A DNA stretch of 64,000 nt from positions 1-64,000 of the forward strand of contig MESL01000013.1 in NCBI GenBank assembly GCA_001770955.1. The letters run 5' to 3'. This document shows positions 16,504-27,020 of this stretch, one piece after another (position 1 is the stretch's first letter; the number at the start of each line of letters is the position of its first letter). This DNA is from Burkholderiales bacterium RIFCSPLOWO2_12_FULL_65_40 (GTDB lineage: Bacteria > Pseudomonadota > Gammaproteobacteria > Burkholderiales > Burkholderiaceae_C). The notes under the pieces are model-generated. The model had not been told where the DNA came from and searched no databases. It saw only the letters and a list, made by a program, of their open reading frames with translations. A program made the position numbers and the translations under genes.

Positions 16504-18411
16504 TCAGTAACTGGATGGTGCATGCCAGAACCCGACGACCCGCCCCCAAGCCCGGGCGAGATGCCGGGGTGAGGGCAGCAACACCCGCAACAAAAGCACG
16601 GCCACGGACTGCAACCGTGCCAGCCGACGCTGACGCGATGCGGCACCCTCTCCCTGGTGTTTTGCCGTGAACAGTATCTTGGACATGGCATGGTGCATGC
16701 CACGCAGATACTCCACCTGCAAAGGGCGGGAACCCCGCACCGACCCCCGGTTCACATGAACCACCCGAACGGAAGGCTCCACCACCACCGGAAGCCCCGC
16801 CGCGAAAAGACGCAGGCACAGGTCCTCGTCTTCATAGTAAAGAAAGAAGCGCGTATCAAACCATTCCCGTGTGGGCATCGCATCCAGGCGCAGCAGCATC
16901 ACCGCGCCACATGCGTTGCCCACACACAGAGGCCCCTGGGCCTCTGGTCCACGAGAAATCCACCTTGGGCGCGGCCAGCCATAGTTGAGTTGCAAGCGAC
17001 CTTTGCTGTCCATCAGCTGTGGCACGATCACCGCAGCCTGGGGCCAGTGGTGTGCTGTCTGCAGCAAGGCCAGGGCATCCTTGGCACCCACCAAACAGTC
17101 TGGATTCACAAGCAAGGCATACGGGGTCAGCACTTGCGCAAGCGCCTGGTTGTTCGCAGCTCCAAAGCCGAGGTTGTCATCCAGGCCGATCCATCGCGCC
17201 CTGGGCAGGTATTGCGCCACGAGATCCCGAGTTCGATCGTTACTGCCATTGTCCACTATGGTCACATGCGGCCAAGTGGCCAATGACTTGGCCAGGTGTT
17301 CTATGCAGTGCGCACTGTTGAAGGTCACCACGACCGCCGTGACGTCGTTTAATGACGGATGATCGCCACACGGCTTCCGGTTGGGTTCCAGGGTTGCGAC
17401 AAGTTCTGCCGCGCGCGCTGTACGGGCGACCTCATGCATGGGGAACAGTGTCTGCCAATCCAGCCTCACGGCCTTGGGCACCAGCAGCACACAGGGCAGA
17501 TGCCGGACATTGGCCTCTTGCCCGGTCAACTGTTGCACGAATACAGGGTTGCCGCCTGCGCACAAAGCCGTCCATAGACGGGACAACCCTCCTCGGCAGG
17601 CAGGATTGCCACGCACCACCTGCCAAGCCTCGTAGGCGACTCCGGTCTGGCGCACCTGGCGGAGCACGGCCGGCAGATTGCCTTTGTCCACCTCCACCTG
17701 AATGACAGGTGCGTGCTGGCGGATGGTCTGCAAGGCTCCGTTCAGTGCGGCAATCTCATGACCTTCGATATCGAATTTGATGAACGAGACATCCTGGACA
17801 TCCAGCCGCCGAACCAGGGCATCAAGCGAAACCGCTGGCACGATGGTGGCAGCATCCTGGTTTGCATCGCCGTCCTGGCTCACCCGCGCATGCCCCAGAT
17901 TGCCGTGGCGCTCCATGTGCAAACGCACCTCGCCCTCGCGGTCCGAGATGGCAGCGCACACCACGGTGGATTTGCCCTCCAGGCCATTCCATGCCAGGTT
18001 GGCGCGCGCCACATGGGCATAGCTCTGCACCGCATCCACCGCCACCACGGCACCAAAGTCGGCCCCCAGTTCCACGCTGTAGTTGCCGATATGACAACCA
18101 AGGTCCAGCATGGTGCTGTGTGCCAGCCGCTCGGCGCCCAGGGCCTGCCGGCAAACCTGCCGGGCCACGGCGATCTCCTCCGCTTCGAAGGAGCCAAACT
18201 TGGCGGTGTACCCGCTGACATAGTCACCCGGCATGACGAAATAACGCCGGTGCTGGCGGCCCTGCAGGAAGAACCGCCCCCGCCGCTCCAGCAGCGGGTG
18301 CAGAAGCTTGTACCAGTAAACCTTGAACGAAACCCGCAGCCCGGTGTCGATGGGTTGGGTGCCGCTTTCATGCGGCACCTTCGCCAGCGTCGAAGCCGCG
18401 GATCCTTCCAT
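16504..18411 (-). CDS. FkbM-family methyltransferase fused to a GT2 glycosyltransferase
   Basis: 635-residue two-domain protein. The N-terminal part (about 85-270) is an FkbM-type SAM methyltransferase: MLDLGCHIGNYSVELG is motif I and SFIKFDIEGHEIAAL the family signature. The C-terminal part (about 355-590) is a family 2 glycosyltransferase: VTAVVVTFNSA, VDNGSNDRT, GFGAANNQAL, LLVNPDCLV (DxD-like) and FFLYYEDEDLCLR. It probably adds and methylates a sugar on a surface glycan. The ATG at 18411 is preferred; a TTG six bases upstream would overlap the zinc-finger gene's stop. It is paired with the O-antigen ligase downstream. Confidence 0.9.
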   Translation of the reverse strand: MEGSAASTLAKVPHESGTQPIDTGLRVSFKVYWYKLLHPLLERRGRFFLQGRQHRRYFVMPGDYVSGYTAKFGSFEAEEIAVARQVCRQALGAERLAHSTMLDLGCHIGNYSVELGADFGAVVAVDAVQSYAHVARANLAWNGLEGKSTVVCAAISDREGEVRLHMERHGNLGHARVSQDGDANQDAATIVPAVSLDALVRRLDVQDVSFIKFDIEGHEIAALNGALQTIRQHAPVIQVEVDKGNLPAVLRQVRQTGVAYEAWQVVRGNPACRGGLSRLWTALCAGGNPVFVQQLTGQEANVRHLPCVLLVPKAVRLDWQTLFPMHEVARTARAAELVATLEPNRKPCGDHPSLNDVTAVVVTFNSAHCIEHLAKSLATWPHVTIVDNGSNDRTRDLVAQYLPRARWIGLDDNLGFGAANNQALAQVLTPYALLVNPDCLVGAKDALALLQTAHHWPQAAVIVPQLMDSKGRLQLNYGWPRPRWISRGPEAQGPLCVGNACGAVMLLRLDAMPTREWFDTRFFLYYEDEDLCLRLFAAGLPVVVEPSVRVVHVNRGSVRGSRPLQVEYLRGMHHAMSKILFTAKHQGEGAASRQRRLARLQSVAVLLLRVLLPSPRHLARAWGRVVGFWHAPSSY

Positions 18412-18413
18412 GC

Positions 18414-18620
18414 TCAATGGGCGCCCCTGACGGCCTCACCTGGCTTGAGGCGGTAAACCGTCCCGCAATACGGGCACTTGGCCTCGCCGGTACGCGCCAC
18501 GTCCAGGTAGACCCGGGGATGGCTGTTCCAGAGCTGCATGTCCGCCTTGGGGCTGGGGCAGTGCACCCCGCCCTGGTGGTTGAGATCTTGGGCCTGCAAT
18601 TCAACGACGGCTTGGGACAT
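18414..18620 (-). CDS. Small CHCC-type zinc-finger protein
   Basis: 68 residues with a single zinc site of the zf-CHCC (NDUFS6-like) kind: a Cys in GGVHCPSP, a conserved HPRVYLD, then CPYCGTVYRL. Bacterial members are small, of unknown role, and often sit next to ilvE, as here (2 bp from the ilvE stop). The FkbM-GT2 gene begins 2 bp after its stop, so ilvE, this gene, the fusion and the ligase could share a transcript. Confidence 0.85.
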   Translation of the reverse strand: MSQAVVELQAQDLNHQGGVHCPSPKADMQLWNSHPRVYLDVARTGEAKCPYCGTVYRLKPGEAVRGAH

Positions 18621-18622
18621 GT

Positions 18623-19561
18623 TCAGACCTTGGTGAGCCAGTGGGCGTATTTCGGGTTGCGGCCATTGACGATGTCAAAGAACGCGCTCTGGATTTTTTC
18701 GGTGATGGGGCCGCGGCTGCCGCTGCCGATCTCGATGCGGTCGAGTTCACGGATCGGCGTGACTTCGGCGGCCGTCCCGGTGAAGAAGGCTTCGTCGGCG
18801 ATGTAGACCTCGTCACGCGTAATGCGCTTTTGCACGATCTCAAGCCCCATATCCCTGGCGATGTGGAACACCGTGTTGCGTGTGATGCCGTTCAGTGCGC
18901 CGGCCGAAAGATCCGGGGTATAGATCACACCGTGCTTGATGACGAAGATATTCTCGCCTGCGCCTTCCGACACGAAGCCCGAGCTATCGAGGAGCAGCGC
19001 CTCGTCGTAACCCTCATCGGTGGCTTCCATGTTGGCCAGGATGGAGTTCGTGTAGTTGCTCACGGCCTTGGCCTGCGTCATGGTGATATTGACGTGGTGG
19101 CGCGTGTAGCTGCTGGTCTTGACGCGGATGCCGCGCTTCATACCCTCCTCGCCCAGGTAGGCGCCCCAGGCCCAGGCAGCGACCATCAGGTGGATGGTGT
19201 TGCCCTTGGGCGAGACACCCAGCTTCTTGTCACCGATCCAGGTCAACGGACGCAGGTAGCACGATTCAAGTTTGTTTTCGCGCACCACGGCTTTCTGTGC
19301 CTCGTTTGCCTCTTCCTGGGTGAACGGGATCTTCATGCGCAGGATCTTGGCGCTGTTGAACAGGCGCTCGGTGTGCTCTTCAAGGCGGAAAATCGCCGTG
19401 CCGTTCACAGTGTTGTACGCGCGAACGCCTTCGAAGGCGCCGCAACCATAGTGCAGCGTATGGGTCAGCACATGGATCTTGGCATCGCGCCAATCGACCA
19501 TCTGGCCATCCATCCAGATCTTGCCGTCACGGTCGGCCATCGAGGGAACTACGGGGCTCAT
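18623..19561 (-). CDS. ilvE: Branched-chain-amino-acid aminotransferase
   Basis: 312 residues, class IV PLP aminotransferase catalysing the last step of Leu/Ile/Val synthesis with glutamate as donor. The PLP-binding lysine is Lys165 in MTQAKAVSNYTNS. The family signature region DEALLLDSSGFVSEGAGENIF and LNGITRNTV follow as in E. coli IlvE. The ATG at 19561 is clear. It is followed 2 bp later by the small zinc-finger gene. Confidence 0.96.
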   Translation of the reverse strand: MSPVVPSMADRDGKIWMDGQMVDWRDAKIHVLTHTLHYGCGAFEGVRAYNTVNGTAIFRLEEHTERLFNSAKILRMKIPFTQEEANEAQKAVVRENKLESCYLRPLTWIGDKKLGVSPKGNTIHLMVAAWAWGAYLGEEGMKRGIRVKTSSYTRHHVNITMTQAKAVSNYTNSILANMEATDEGYDEALLLDSSGFVSEGAGENIFVIKHGVIYTPDLSAGALNGITRNTVFHIARDMGLEIVQKRITRDEVYIADEAFFTGTAAEVTPIRELDRIEIGSGSRGPITEKIQSAFFDIVNGRNPKYAHWLTKV

Positions 19562-19601
19562 GGGGTTCCTTTGGTTTGCAGGGTTCGCAGAGCCCTTGAT
19601 T

Positions 19602-20024
19602 TTACGGCGCCTCCGGCCCCGGTTGACTCTCTGTGGGCGACGGTCGCACCAGCGTCCAGCGGGTCAGCCGGCCATGGAGAAATTCGCAGGTGACATGCGA
19701 ACCGCCGGCATCGGTCCAGCGGTACACCTCTGGCTGCTCGTTCTCCCGGGACTGCAGCGCCCCCAGCGCGCGGGTCATTGCAATGACGTGCATGAGGGTC
19801 ACGCCCGCACGCAGCCGCGCATTGAGCATCACCGCACTGCCGACATGGCCTATCGGGCTGTCTGCCGCTTTTCTGAGGACCGCCATCAGGCGGGTGAAAT
19901 GCAGCAACAGCCACATCACCAGAAACCCTGCGGCGGCAGCGACGCCCATCCATCCGTACGCACGGTAGGACGCCACCACCAGGACTGCGCCCACCAGGGG
20001 CACCCATGCATTTCTCCAGTTCAT
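19602..20024 (-). CDS. Conserved small membrane protein of unknown function
   Basis: 140 residues. Two hydrophobic segments lie at about 8-22 and 27-45. The rest is a soluble domain beginning LMAVLRKAADSPIGHVGSAVMLNARLRAG, with a Pro-rich C-terminus. I do not recognise a domain. It lies between radA and ilvE on the same strand, 40 bp before ilvE. Codon use matches its neighbours, so it is probably a genuine gene. Confidence 0.65.
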   Translation of the reverse strand: MNWRNAWVPLVGAVLVVASYRAYGWMGVAAAAGFLVMWLLLHFTRLMAVLRKAADSPIGHVGSAVMLNARLRAGVTLMHVIAMTRALGALQSRENEQPEVYRWTDAGGSHVTCEFLHGRLTRWTLVRPSPTESQPGPEAP

Positions 20025-20080
20025 ACGCCGATTGTCTTATGCCGGTTGCGCCGCATTGTCGTGGAAAGCACGTAGCGGGC

Positions 20081-21460
20081 TCAAGCAAGCCCCCGCACGA
20101 CCTCCATGGCCTCCTCGATGCGCTCGACGGCATGAATCTCCAGCCCCTTGATGGCCTGCTTCGGAGCGTTGGCCTTGGGCACCACCGCCACCGAGAACCC
20201 CAGCTTGGCCGCCTCCTTGAGGCGCTCCTGCCCACGAGGCGCAGGCCGCACCTCGCCTGCCAGCCCCACCTCGCCAAAGGCGATAAAGCCCTTGGGCAAT
20301 GCACGACCGCGCAGGCTGGAGGTGATGGCCAGCATCACGGCCAGATCGGCAGCAGGTTCACTGATACGCACACCACCCACGGCGTTGACAAACACATCCT
20401 GGTCGGCACACGCCACGCCAGCGTGGCGGTGCAGCACGGCCAGCAACATGGCCAGGCGGTCACGGTCCAACCCGACCGACAGGCGGCGCGGGCTGGGACC
20501 ACCACCATCGACCAGTGCCTGGATCTCGACCAGCATGGGGCGCGTGCCCTCCAGCGTGACCAGAACGCAGCTCCCCGGCACGGGCTCGCTGTGCTGGCTC
20601 AGAAAAATGGCGCTGGGGTTCGTCACCCCCTTGAGCCCGCGCTCGGTCATGGCGAACACCCCGATCTCGTTCACGGCACCAAAGCGGTTCTTGATGGCCC
20701 GCACAAGGCGAAAGCTCGAATGCGTATCGCCCTCGAAATACAGCACCGTATCGACCATGTGCTCCAGCACGCGCGGCCCGGCCAGGGCCCCCTCCTTGGT
20801 GACATGCCCCACGAGGACGATGGCCACGCCCGAGGACTTGGCCGCACGGGTGAGGTGCGCAGCGCATTCGCGCACCTGCGCCACAGAACCGGGCGCCGAA
20901 GTGAGCTGGTCGGAGAACACGGTCTGGATGGAATCAATCACCGCCACCGCGGGCTGCGTGGCATCGATGGTCGCCAGGATTTTTTCCAGTTGAATCTCCG
21001 CCAGCACATTCACCTGGCTGTGGTCCAGACCCAGCCTGCGCGAGCGCAGCGCGACTTGTGCGCCGCTTTCCTCGCCCGTCACGTACAGCGTGGGCAAACC
21101 GGCCCGCTGCAAGGCGTCGAGCGCCTGCAGCAACAGCGTGGATTTGCCGATGCCCGGGTCACCCCCGATCAGCACCACACCCCCTTCCACGATGCCTCCA
21201 CCGAGCACCCGGTCGAGCTCGTCGATGCCACTCGGGGTTCGTGCCACGTCCATGGCCTCGATGGCAGATAGCGGGGCCACGGGCTGGGCCATGTTCAAAC
21301 CTGCAAACTGCGCTCCCCCATAGCGATTCTTGCCCCCACCGGTTTCTGCCAGCGTCTCTGTCAGCGTGTTCCAGGCGTTGCAATGCGGGCATTTGCCGAG
21401 CCACTTGGGCGTGCTGCCCCCGCATTCGGAGCAGGCGAAAAGGGTTTTTTCTTTGGACAT
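20081..21460 (-). CDS. radA: DNA repair protein RadA
   Basis: 459 residues, normal RadA/Sms length. It is a RecA-like ATPase acting in recombination-intermediate branch migration. An N-terminal C4 zinc finger (CSECGG...CPHCNAW, residues 10-29), Walker A GGDPGIGKSTLL, the RadA-specific KNRFGAVNEIGVF and a C-terminal Lon-type domain (GLAGEVRP, LPKGFIAFGEVG) are present. The ATG at 21460 precedes the zinc finger as in other RadA proteins. No strong ribosome-binding site is visible. Confidence 0.96.
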   Translation of the reverse strand: MSKEKTLFACSECGGSTPKWLGKCPHCNAWNTLTETLAETGGGKNRYGGAQFAGLNMAQPVAPLSAIEAMDVARTPSGIDELDRVLGGGIVEGGVVLIGGDPGIGKSTLLLQALDALQRAGLPTLYVTGEESGAQVALRSRRLGLDHSQVNVLAEIQLEKILATIDATQPAVAVIDSIQTVFSDQLTSAPGSVAQVRECAAHLTRAAKSSGVAIVLVGHVTKEGALAGPRVLEHMVDTVLYFEGDTHSSFRLVRAIKNRFGAVNEIGVFAMTERGLKGVTNPSAIFLSQHSEPVPGSCVLVTLEGTRPMLVEIQALVDGGGPSPRRLSVGLDRDRLAMLLAVLHRHAGVACADQDVFVNAVGGVRISEPAADLAVMLAITSSLRGRALPKGFIAFGEVGLAGEVRPAPRGQERLKEAAKLGFSVAVVPKANAPKQAIKGLEIHAVERIEEAMEVVRGLA

Positions 21461-21562
21461 GGGAAGGTCGGGCGCAGGCCGCCCACTATAGCGGCGCCCC
21501 ACAAAGCACAAACCCGTCACGGGGACGGGTTTGCGAAGCGGAAGGGCGCGGGCGCCCAGCCA

Positions 21563-21802
21563 TCAGGCTGCGGTCAACCAGTAACCCGAATTGAAGGGGC
21601 TGCTCATGCGCAGCGCCAGCGGAGAGATGTCGACCAGCTTGTCGGTAGGCATCTTTTCGGTCATCTCGGCACCCAGTTCGATGCCCTGCACCTCGGAGGG
21701 TGCCTCGTTAGCCTCTTTCGCCCGTTCTGCCTGGCTGTTGGTTGCAGAACGGGCTACAGAAAAGAATAGAAACAGCGGAACGGGATTTTTCGATCGCCCC
21801 AA
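21563..21802 (-). pseudogene. Possible remnant of a coding gene downstream of barstar
   Basis: A frame with coding-like, GC-ending codons runs to a stop at 21563 and ends in SPLALRMSSPFNSGYWLTAA. Its upstream part overlaps the 3' end of the barstar gene and has only a TTG start, so it looks like the C-terminal tail of a lost gene. A 33-residue small protein from the ATG at 21664 is the alternative. I do not recognise the family. Confidence 0.3.
21720..21754 (-). terminator. Perfect hairpin at the barstar stop codon
   Basis: GCCCGTTCTGC (21720-21730) and GCAGAACGGGC (21744-21754) form a perfect 11-bp stem with a 13-base loop, beginning at the barstar stop codon. There is no U tract after it on the minus strand, so it may be a weak or factor-assisted terminator or an mRNA-stabilising structure. 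Confidence 0.5.
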
Positions 21803-22179
21803 TAGTCCGCCGCATCGCGGAACACGTCGAGCAGTTGCTCGCGCGCCTCCTTGTCGAACTTGGCCGTCGCCGGAATCTGCTCAAGCACCACAATAAAGCC
21901 CGGCTGGGGGCCGGACTTGTGCAGCGGATCGGTCAGGCAGTCGGACAAGGCGTCGAAGTTCTTGCCGAAATGCGACGGAAAGGTGAACTGCTGCGCAATC
22001 AGATCCAGCACATCCTGCTTGGACTGCGCGTGGGCGAGGTTGGCGTAAAGGAAATGGTGCCCCAGCGCTCCGGCCGCATCCTGCAGGTCCTGCACGCGAA
22101 AAGCGCGAATGGACTGCACGATGTTGGCGCGTACACCGCGCAGGGGGGGATCCTGATCCTTACGAAGTGGTTTATCCAT
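21754..22179 (-). CDS. Barstar-family ribonuclease inhibitor
   Basis: About 141 residues. The barstar core is clear: VLDLIAQQFTFPSHFGKNFDALSDCLTDPL, where the Gly-Lys-Asn-x-Asp-Ala-Leu helix and the Asp-Cys-Leu-Thr element bind and cap the nuclease active site. It is the predicted cytosolic antidote of the secreted RNase encoded 140 bp upstream on the same strand. The ATG at 22179 fits the usual N-terminus. A GTG at 22233 with GGAGGG before it would add 18 residues and cannot be excluded. Confidence 0.9.
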   Translation of the reverse strand: MDKPLRKDQDPPLRGVRANIVQSIRAFRVQDLQDAAGALGHHFLYANLAHAQSKQDVLDLIAQQFTFPSHFGKNFDALSDCLTDPLHKSGPQPGFIVVLEQIPATAKFDKEAREQLLDVFRDAADYWGDRKIPFRCFYSFL

Positions 22180-22319
22180 CTCCGCGTCTCTTTCTCTAAA
22201 GTCCAAAAATCGGGTCACTCCGACGGCCTGCACATGGCAACCCTCCGGGGTGGGGTATTCAACGGGAAGTGATGCTCCCCACCGCTATGCACGCGCCTGT
22301 GCGCTGGGCATGGCGGGAG

Positions 22320-22724
22320 TCATTCGACAATTTCGCGAAAACTGGCGTAGTGATCGCTGGTGTAATAGCAGGCGTCCGGCGTCCGGGGCTTGCCACCACA
22401 CACAATGCGCCGGGCGCCCCGATTGCGTGCGCCTGGTGTTCTGACGGTGTATTCCCGGTAGTAGCCACGCTTGTGCGCAGGCAACAACCGCTCGCGATTG
22501 CCGAAGACCGTTCCGTCCTTGTCGTACGGAAAGGGCCCGCCCTGGCGGATCAGCGAATAGGTTTCGCGACCCTGTGGTGGCAGTTGCGCCACCGAGATGG
22601 TGGCCTGATCATGGGTGGACGGATAGTTTCGCGCCTGTCCTGTCGCAGGAATGATCGCGAAAACGACACCCAAAACACACGCAACGCCGGCCTGGTAAGC
22701 CCGGACGGCCAAAGCCTTCAGCAT
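22320..22724 (-). CDS. Secreted guanyl-specific ribonuclease, RNase Sa/T1 (barnase superfamily)
   Basis: 134 residues with a signal peptide (about 1-31, ending PATGQA). The catalytic domain aligns well by eye with Streptomyces RNase Sa: QGGPFPYDKDGTVFGNRE, GYYREYTVRTPGAR and YYTSDHYASF. This gives catalytic Glu91, Arg102 and His125. It cleaves RNA 3' of guanosine. The start is ATG 22724, eight bases after AAGGTG. Expressed with the downstream barstar, it forms an exported toxin with a cytosolic immunity protein; whether it serves competition, nutrition or defence is unknown. Confidence 0.9.
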   Translation of the reverse strand: MLKALAVRAYQAGVACVLGVVFAIIPATGQARNYPSTHDQATISVAQLPPQGRETYSLIRQGGPFPYDKDGTVFGNRERLLPAHKRGYYREYTVRTPGARNRGARRIVCGGKPRTPDACYYTSDHYASFREIVE

Positions 22725-22747
22725 CAAACTACACCTTTCAGAAACTA

Positions 22748-22759
22748 CGGGTTAACCCG
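22748..22759. promoter_or_regulatory. 12-bp palindrome upstream of the RNase gene
   Basis: CGGGTTAACCCG is a perfect palindrome ending 23 bases before the ribonuclease start codon, between it and the maeB terminator. Its position suits an operator. No regulator is identified. Confidence 0.3.
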
Positions 22760-22791
22760 AAATTTCAAGGCGCTAGTGTGACGGAAACCCC

Positions 22792-22832
22792 CCAAAAATG
22801 CAAGCGTCTGCCCATTGTTTGAGCAGAGGCTT
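22792..22832 (-). terminator. Rho-independent terminator of maeB
   Basis: On the minus strand CAAGCCTCTGC and GCAGACGCTTG form an 11-bp stem with one mismatch (22801-22811 / 22822-22832), followed by CATTTTT. It lies about 50 bp after the maeB stop. Confidence 0.7.
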
Positions 22833-22880
22833 GCGGGCTGAAGGGTCTTTGAAAGTTAGCGCACGCTATCGCCTGGCAAA

Positions 22881-25196
22881 TTACCGCTGCGCGTTGGCAT
22901 CGGCAACCGTGAGTGCCGTCATGTTGACGATACGACGCACGGTGGCGCTGGGCGTGAGGATATGTACCGGCTGTGCCGCGCCCAGCAGCACCGGGCCAAT
23001 GGCGATGTTGCCACCCGCAGCGGTCTTGAGCAGGTTGTAGGAAATATTGGCCGCGTCAATATTGGGCATGACCAGCAAATTGGCATCGCCCAGCAGGCTG
23101 CTGTGGGGCATCAGGCGCTCACGCGCCTTGCCGTCCAGGGCCACATCGCCGTGCATTTCGCCATCCACCTCCAGCCAGGGCGCCTGCACCTGCAGCAGCG
23201 CCAGCGTCTCGCGCATCTTGATGGCGCTGGGCTGGTTGCTGGAGCCAAAATTGGAGTGGCTGAGCAAGGCGGCCTTGGGCTTGATGCCAAAGCGCACCAT
23301 CTCTTCAGCGGCCATGACGGTGATCTCGGCCAATTGTTCGGCCGTGGGGTCGTAATTGACGTGGGTGTCGACCACAAACACCTGGCGGTCGGGCAGCAGC
23401 AGGCCGTTCATGCAGGCGTAGGTGGCCACGCCTGCGCGCTTGCCAATCACCTGGTCGATGTAGTTCAGGTGCATGGGGTTGGTGCCCCAGGTGCCGCAGA
23501 TCAGGCCATCCACCTCGCCTTTGTGCAACAGCATGGCGCCAATCAGCGACAGGCGCCGGCGCAGCTCGATCTTGGCAATGGGGACGGTGATGCCCTTGCG
23601 CTCGGTCATCCGGTGGTAGGTCTGCCAGAAATCGCGGTAGCGGTGGTCGTTTTCAACGTTGACCACGTCGTAATCCACGCCCTCTTTCAGGCGCAGGCCA
23701 AACTTTTCGATGCGCTGGGCAATCACCGGCGGACGGCCAATCAGCGTGGGGCGCGCCACGCGCTCATCCACCACGATCTGCGCGGCGCGCAGCACACGCT
23801 CTTCCTCGCCTTCAGCATAGGCCACACGCTTCTTTGCCGCCGTCTTGGCCGCCAGAAAAATGGGCTTCATCATCGTGCCCGAGGCATAGACGAAGGTCTG
23901 CAACTGGTCGCGGTAAGCGTCCATGTTGGCGATGGGGCGCAGGGCCACACCACTGTCGGCCGCCGCCTGCGCCACGGCCGGCGCGATCTTCATCATCAGG
24001 CGCGGGTCAAACGGCTTGGGGATCAGGTACTCCGACCCAAATGCCAGGGGCTCGCCCACATAGGCCGCCGCCACCACCTCGCTCTGCTCGGCCTGGGCCA
24101 GCTCGGCAATGGCGTGCACGGCGGCAATTTCCATCTCCGGCGTGATGGTGGTGGCGCCGCTATCGAGCGCCCCGCGGAAGATGTATGGGAAGCACAGGAC
24201 GTTGTTGACCTGATTCGGATAGTCCGAGCGGCCCGTGGCCATGATGGCGTCGTCGCGCACCGCCTTCACATCCTCAGGCTGGATCTCGGGGTTGGGGTTG
24301 GCCAGGGCAAAGATCAGCGGGCGGGCGGCCATCCTGGCCACCATGTCCTTCTTGAGCACGCCACCCGCAGACAGACCCAGGAAAACGTCGGCGCCCTCGA
24401 TCACCTCCGAGAGCGTGCGCTGGTCGGTCTTCTGCGCAAAGACGATCTTGTCTTCGTCCATCAATTCGGTGCGCCCTTCATGGACCACGCCCGCCAGGTC
24501 GGTCACCCAGATGTTCTCGCGCGGAATACCCAGCTTGACCAGCAGGCCCAGGCAGGCCAGTGCCGCCGCGCCCGCACCGGATGTGACCAGTTTGACCTTC
24601 GACGGATCCTTGCCGGCCACCTTCAGGCCATTGAGGATGGCGGCGCCCACCGTGATGGCGGTGCCATGCTGGTCGTCGTGGAAGACCGGAATCTTCATGC
24701 GCTCGCGCAGCTTGCGCTCCACATAAAAGCAGTCGGGCGCCTTGATGTCTTCGAGGTTGATGCCGCCGAACGTGGGCTCCAGCGAGGCAATGATTTCGAC
24801 CAGCTTTTCGGGGTCTTTCTCGTTGATCTCGATGTCGAACACATCGATGCCCGAGAACTTCTTGAACAGAACCGCCTTGCCCTCCATGACCGGTTTGCCC
24901 GCCAGCGGGCCAATGTCGCCCAGGCCCAGCACGGCCGTGCCGTTGGTCACCACCCCCACCAGGTTGCCCCGGCTGGTGTACTTGAAGGCGGCGTTGGGGT
25001 CTTTGACGATTTCTTCGCAGGGGGCTGCCACACCAGGCGAATAGGCCAGCGCCAGGTCGTGCTGGTTCACCATCTGCTTGGTGGCAGCGATCGCAATCTT
25101 GCCGGGCTTTGGGAACTCGTGGTACTCGAGCGCCGCCTTGCGCAGCAGCGCGCGCTTGTCGAGGTGGGGGATCGGGGCCGGTGCGTTCTCGGGCAT
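22881..25196 (-). CDS. maeB: NADP-dependent malic enzyme, MaeB type
   Basis: 771 residues, matching the long bacterial MaeB form. Residues 1 to about 430 are the malic enzyme: malate binding around [16 protein letters not shown], the catalytic Lys region in [15 protein letters not shown] sequence, and the nucleotide fold in [19 protein letters not shown]. The C-terminal third is a phosphotransacetylase-like domain that acts in allosteric control (for example by acetyl-CoA). The reaction is oxidative decarboxylation of malate to pyruvate and NADPH. ATG 25196 has GGAG upstream. The gene is monocistronic with its own terminator. Confidence 0.95.
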   Translation of the reverse strand: MPENAPAPIPHLDKRALLRKAALEYHEFPKPGKIAIAATKQMVNQHDLALAYSPGVAAPCEEIVKDPNAAFKYTSRGNLVGVVTNGTAVLGLGDIGPLAGKPVMEGKAVLFKKFSGIDVFDIEINEKDPEKLVEIIASLEPTFGGINLEDIKAPDCFYVERKLRERMKIPVFHDDQHGTAITVGAAILNGLKVAGKDPSKVKLVTSGAGAAALACLGLLVKLGIPRENIWVTDLAGVVHEGRTELMDEDKIVFAQKTDQRTLSEVIEGADVFLGLSAGGVLKKDMVARMAARPLIFALANPNPEIQPEDVKAVRDDAIMATGRSDYPNQVNNVLCFPYIFRGALDSGATTITPEMEIAAVHAIAELAQAEQSEVVAAAYVGEPLAFGSEYLIPKPFDPRLMMKIAPAVAQAAADSGVALRPIANMDAYRDQLQTFVYASGTMMKPIFLAAKTAAKKRVAYAEGEEERVLRAAQIVVDERVARPTLIGRPPVIAQRIEKFGLRLKEGVDYDVVNVENDHRYRDFWQTYHRMTERKGITVPIAKIELRRRLSLIGAMLLHKGEVDGLICGTWGTNPMHLNYIDQVIGKRAGVATYACMNGLLLPDRQVFVVDTHVNYDPTAEQLAEITVMAAEEMVRFGIKPKAALLSHSNFGSSNQPSAIKMRETLALLQVQAPWLEVDGEMHGDVALDGKARERLMPHSSLLGDANLLVMPNIDAANISYNLLKTAAGGNIAIGPVLLGAAQPVHILTPSATVRRIVNMTALTVADANAQR

Positions 25197-25362
25197 GGAT
25201 GTCTCCAGTGGGCGGTACCGCGCCAAGCCGGGGCTGGTGCGGCCGGACCCCAGGGTGCGGGGGGATCCGATTGTAGGTTGCGTTCAGTGAAAACCCCGGC
25301 ACGCCGCTGGGCAAACCGGGGTACGCCCATTGTGACGCATTTTCATGAAAATCAATTTCACA

Positions 25363-25399
25363 TAATAAAACGCCCTGTCGTCCGAAGAACGACAGGGCG
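25363..25399 (-). terminator. Rho-independent terminator after mmsA
   Basis: A perfect 11-bp stem, CGCCCTGTCGT / ACGACAGGGCG, with a 7-base loop, followed on the minus strand by TTTTATT. It lies about 30 bp after the stop of the aldehyde dehydrogenase gene and ends the bauA-mmsA transcript. Confidence 0.9.
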
Positions 25400-25431
25400 G
25401 GGATGCCTGGAGTTGGCCCGCGCGCAGGTTT

Positions 25432-26949
<1,518 letters not shown>

Positions 26950-26950
26950 G

Positions 26951-27016
26951 GCAAAAAATATCAATTAAAAGTGCCATTAGCGCTTACCCAGTATGCGCTA
27001 GCAGCTATCAAAAAAG
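26951..27016 (+). repeat. Family-1 dispersed repeat, copy 4
   Basis: Copy with AAAAGTGCCATTAGCGCTTAC, then TATGCGCTAGCAGCTATCAAAAAA, filling most of the 71-bp gap between the aminotransferase and mmsA genes. It therefore sits inside a probable operon. Confidence 0.65.
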
Positions 27017-27020
27017 GAAT

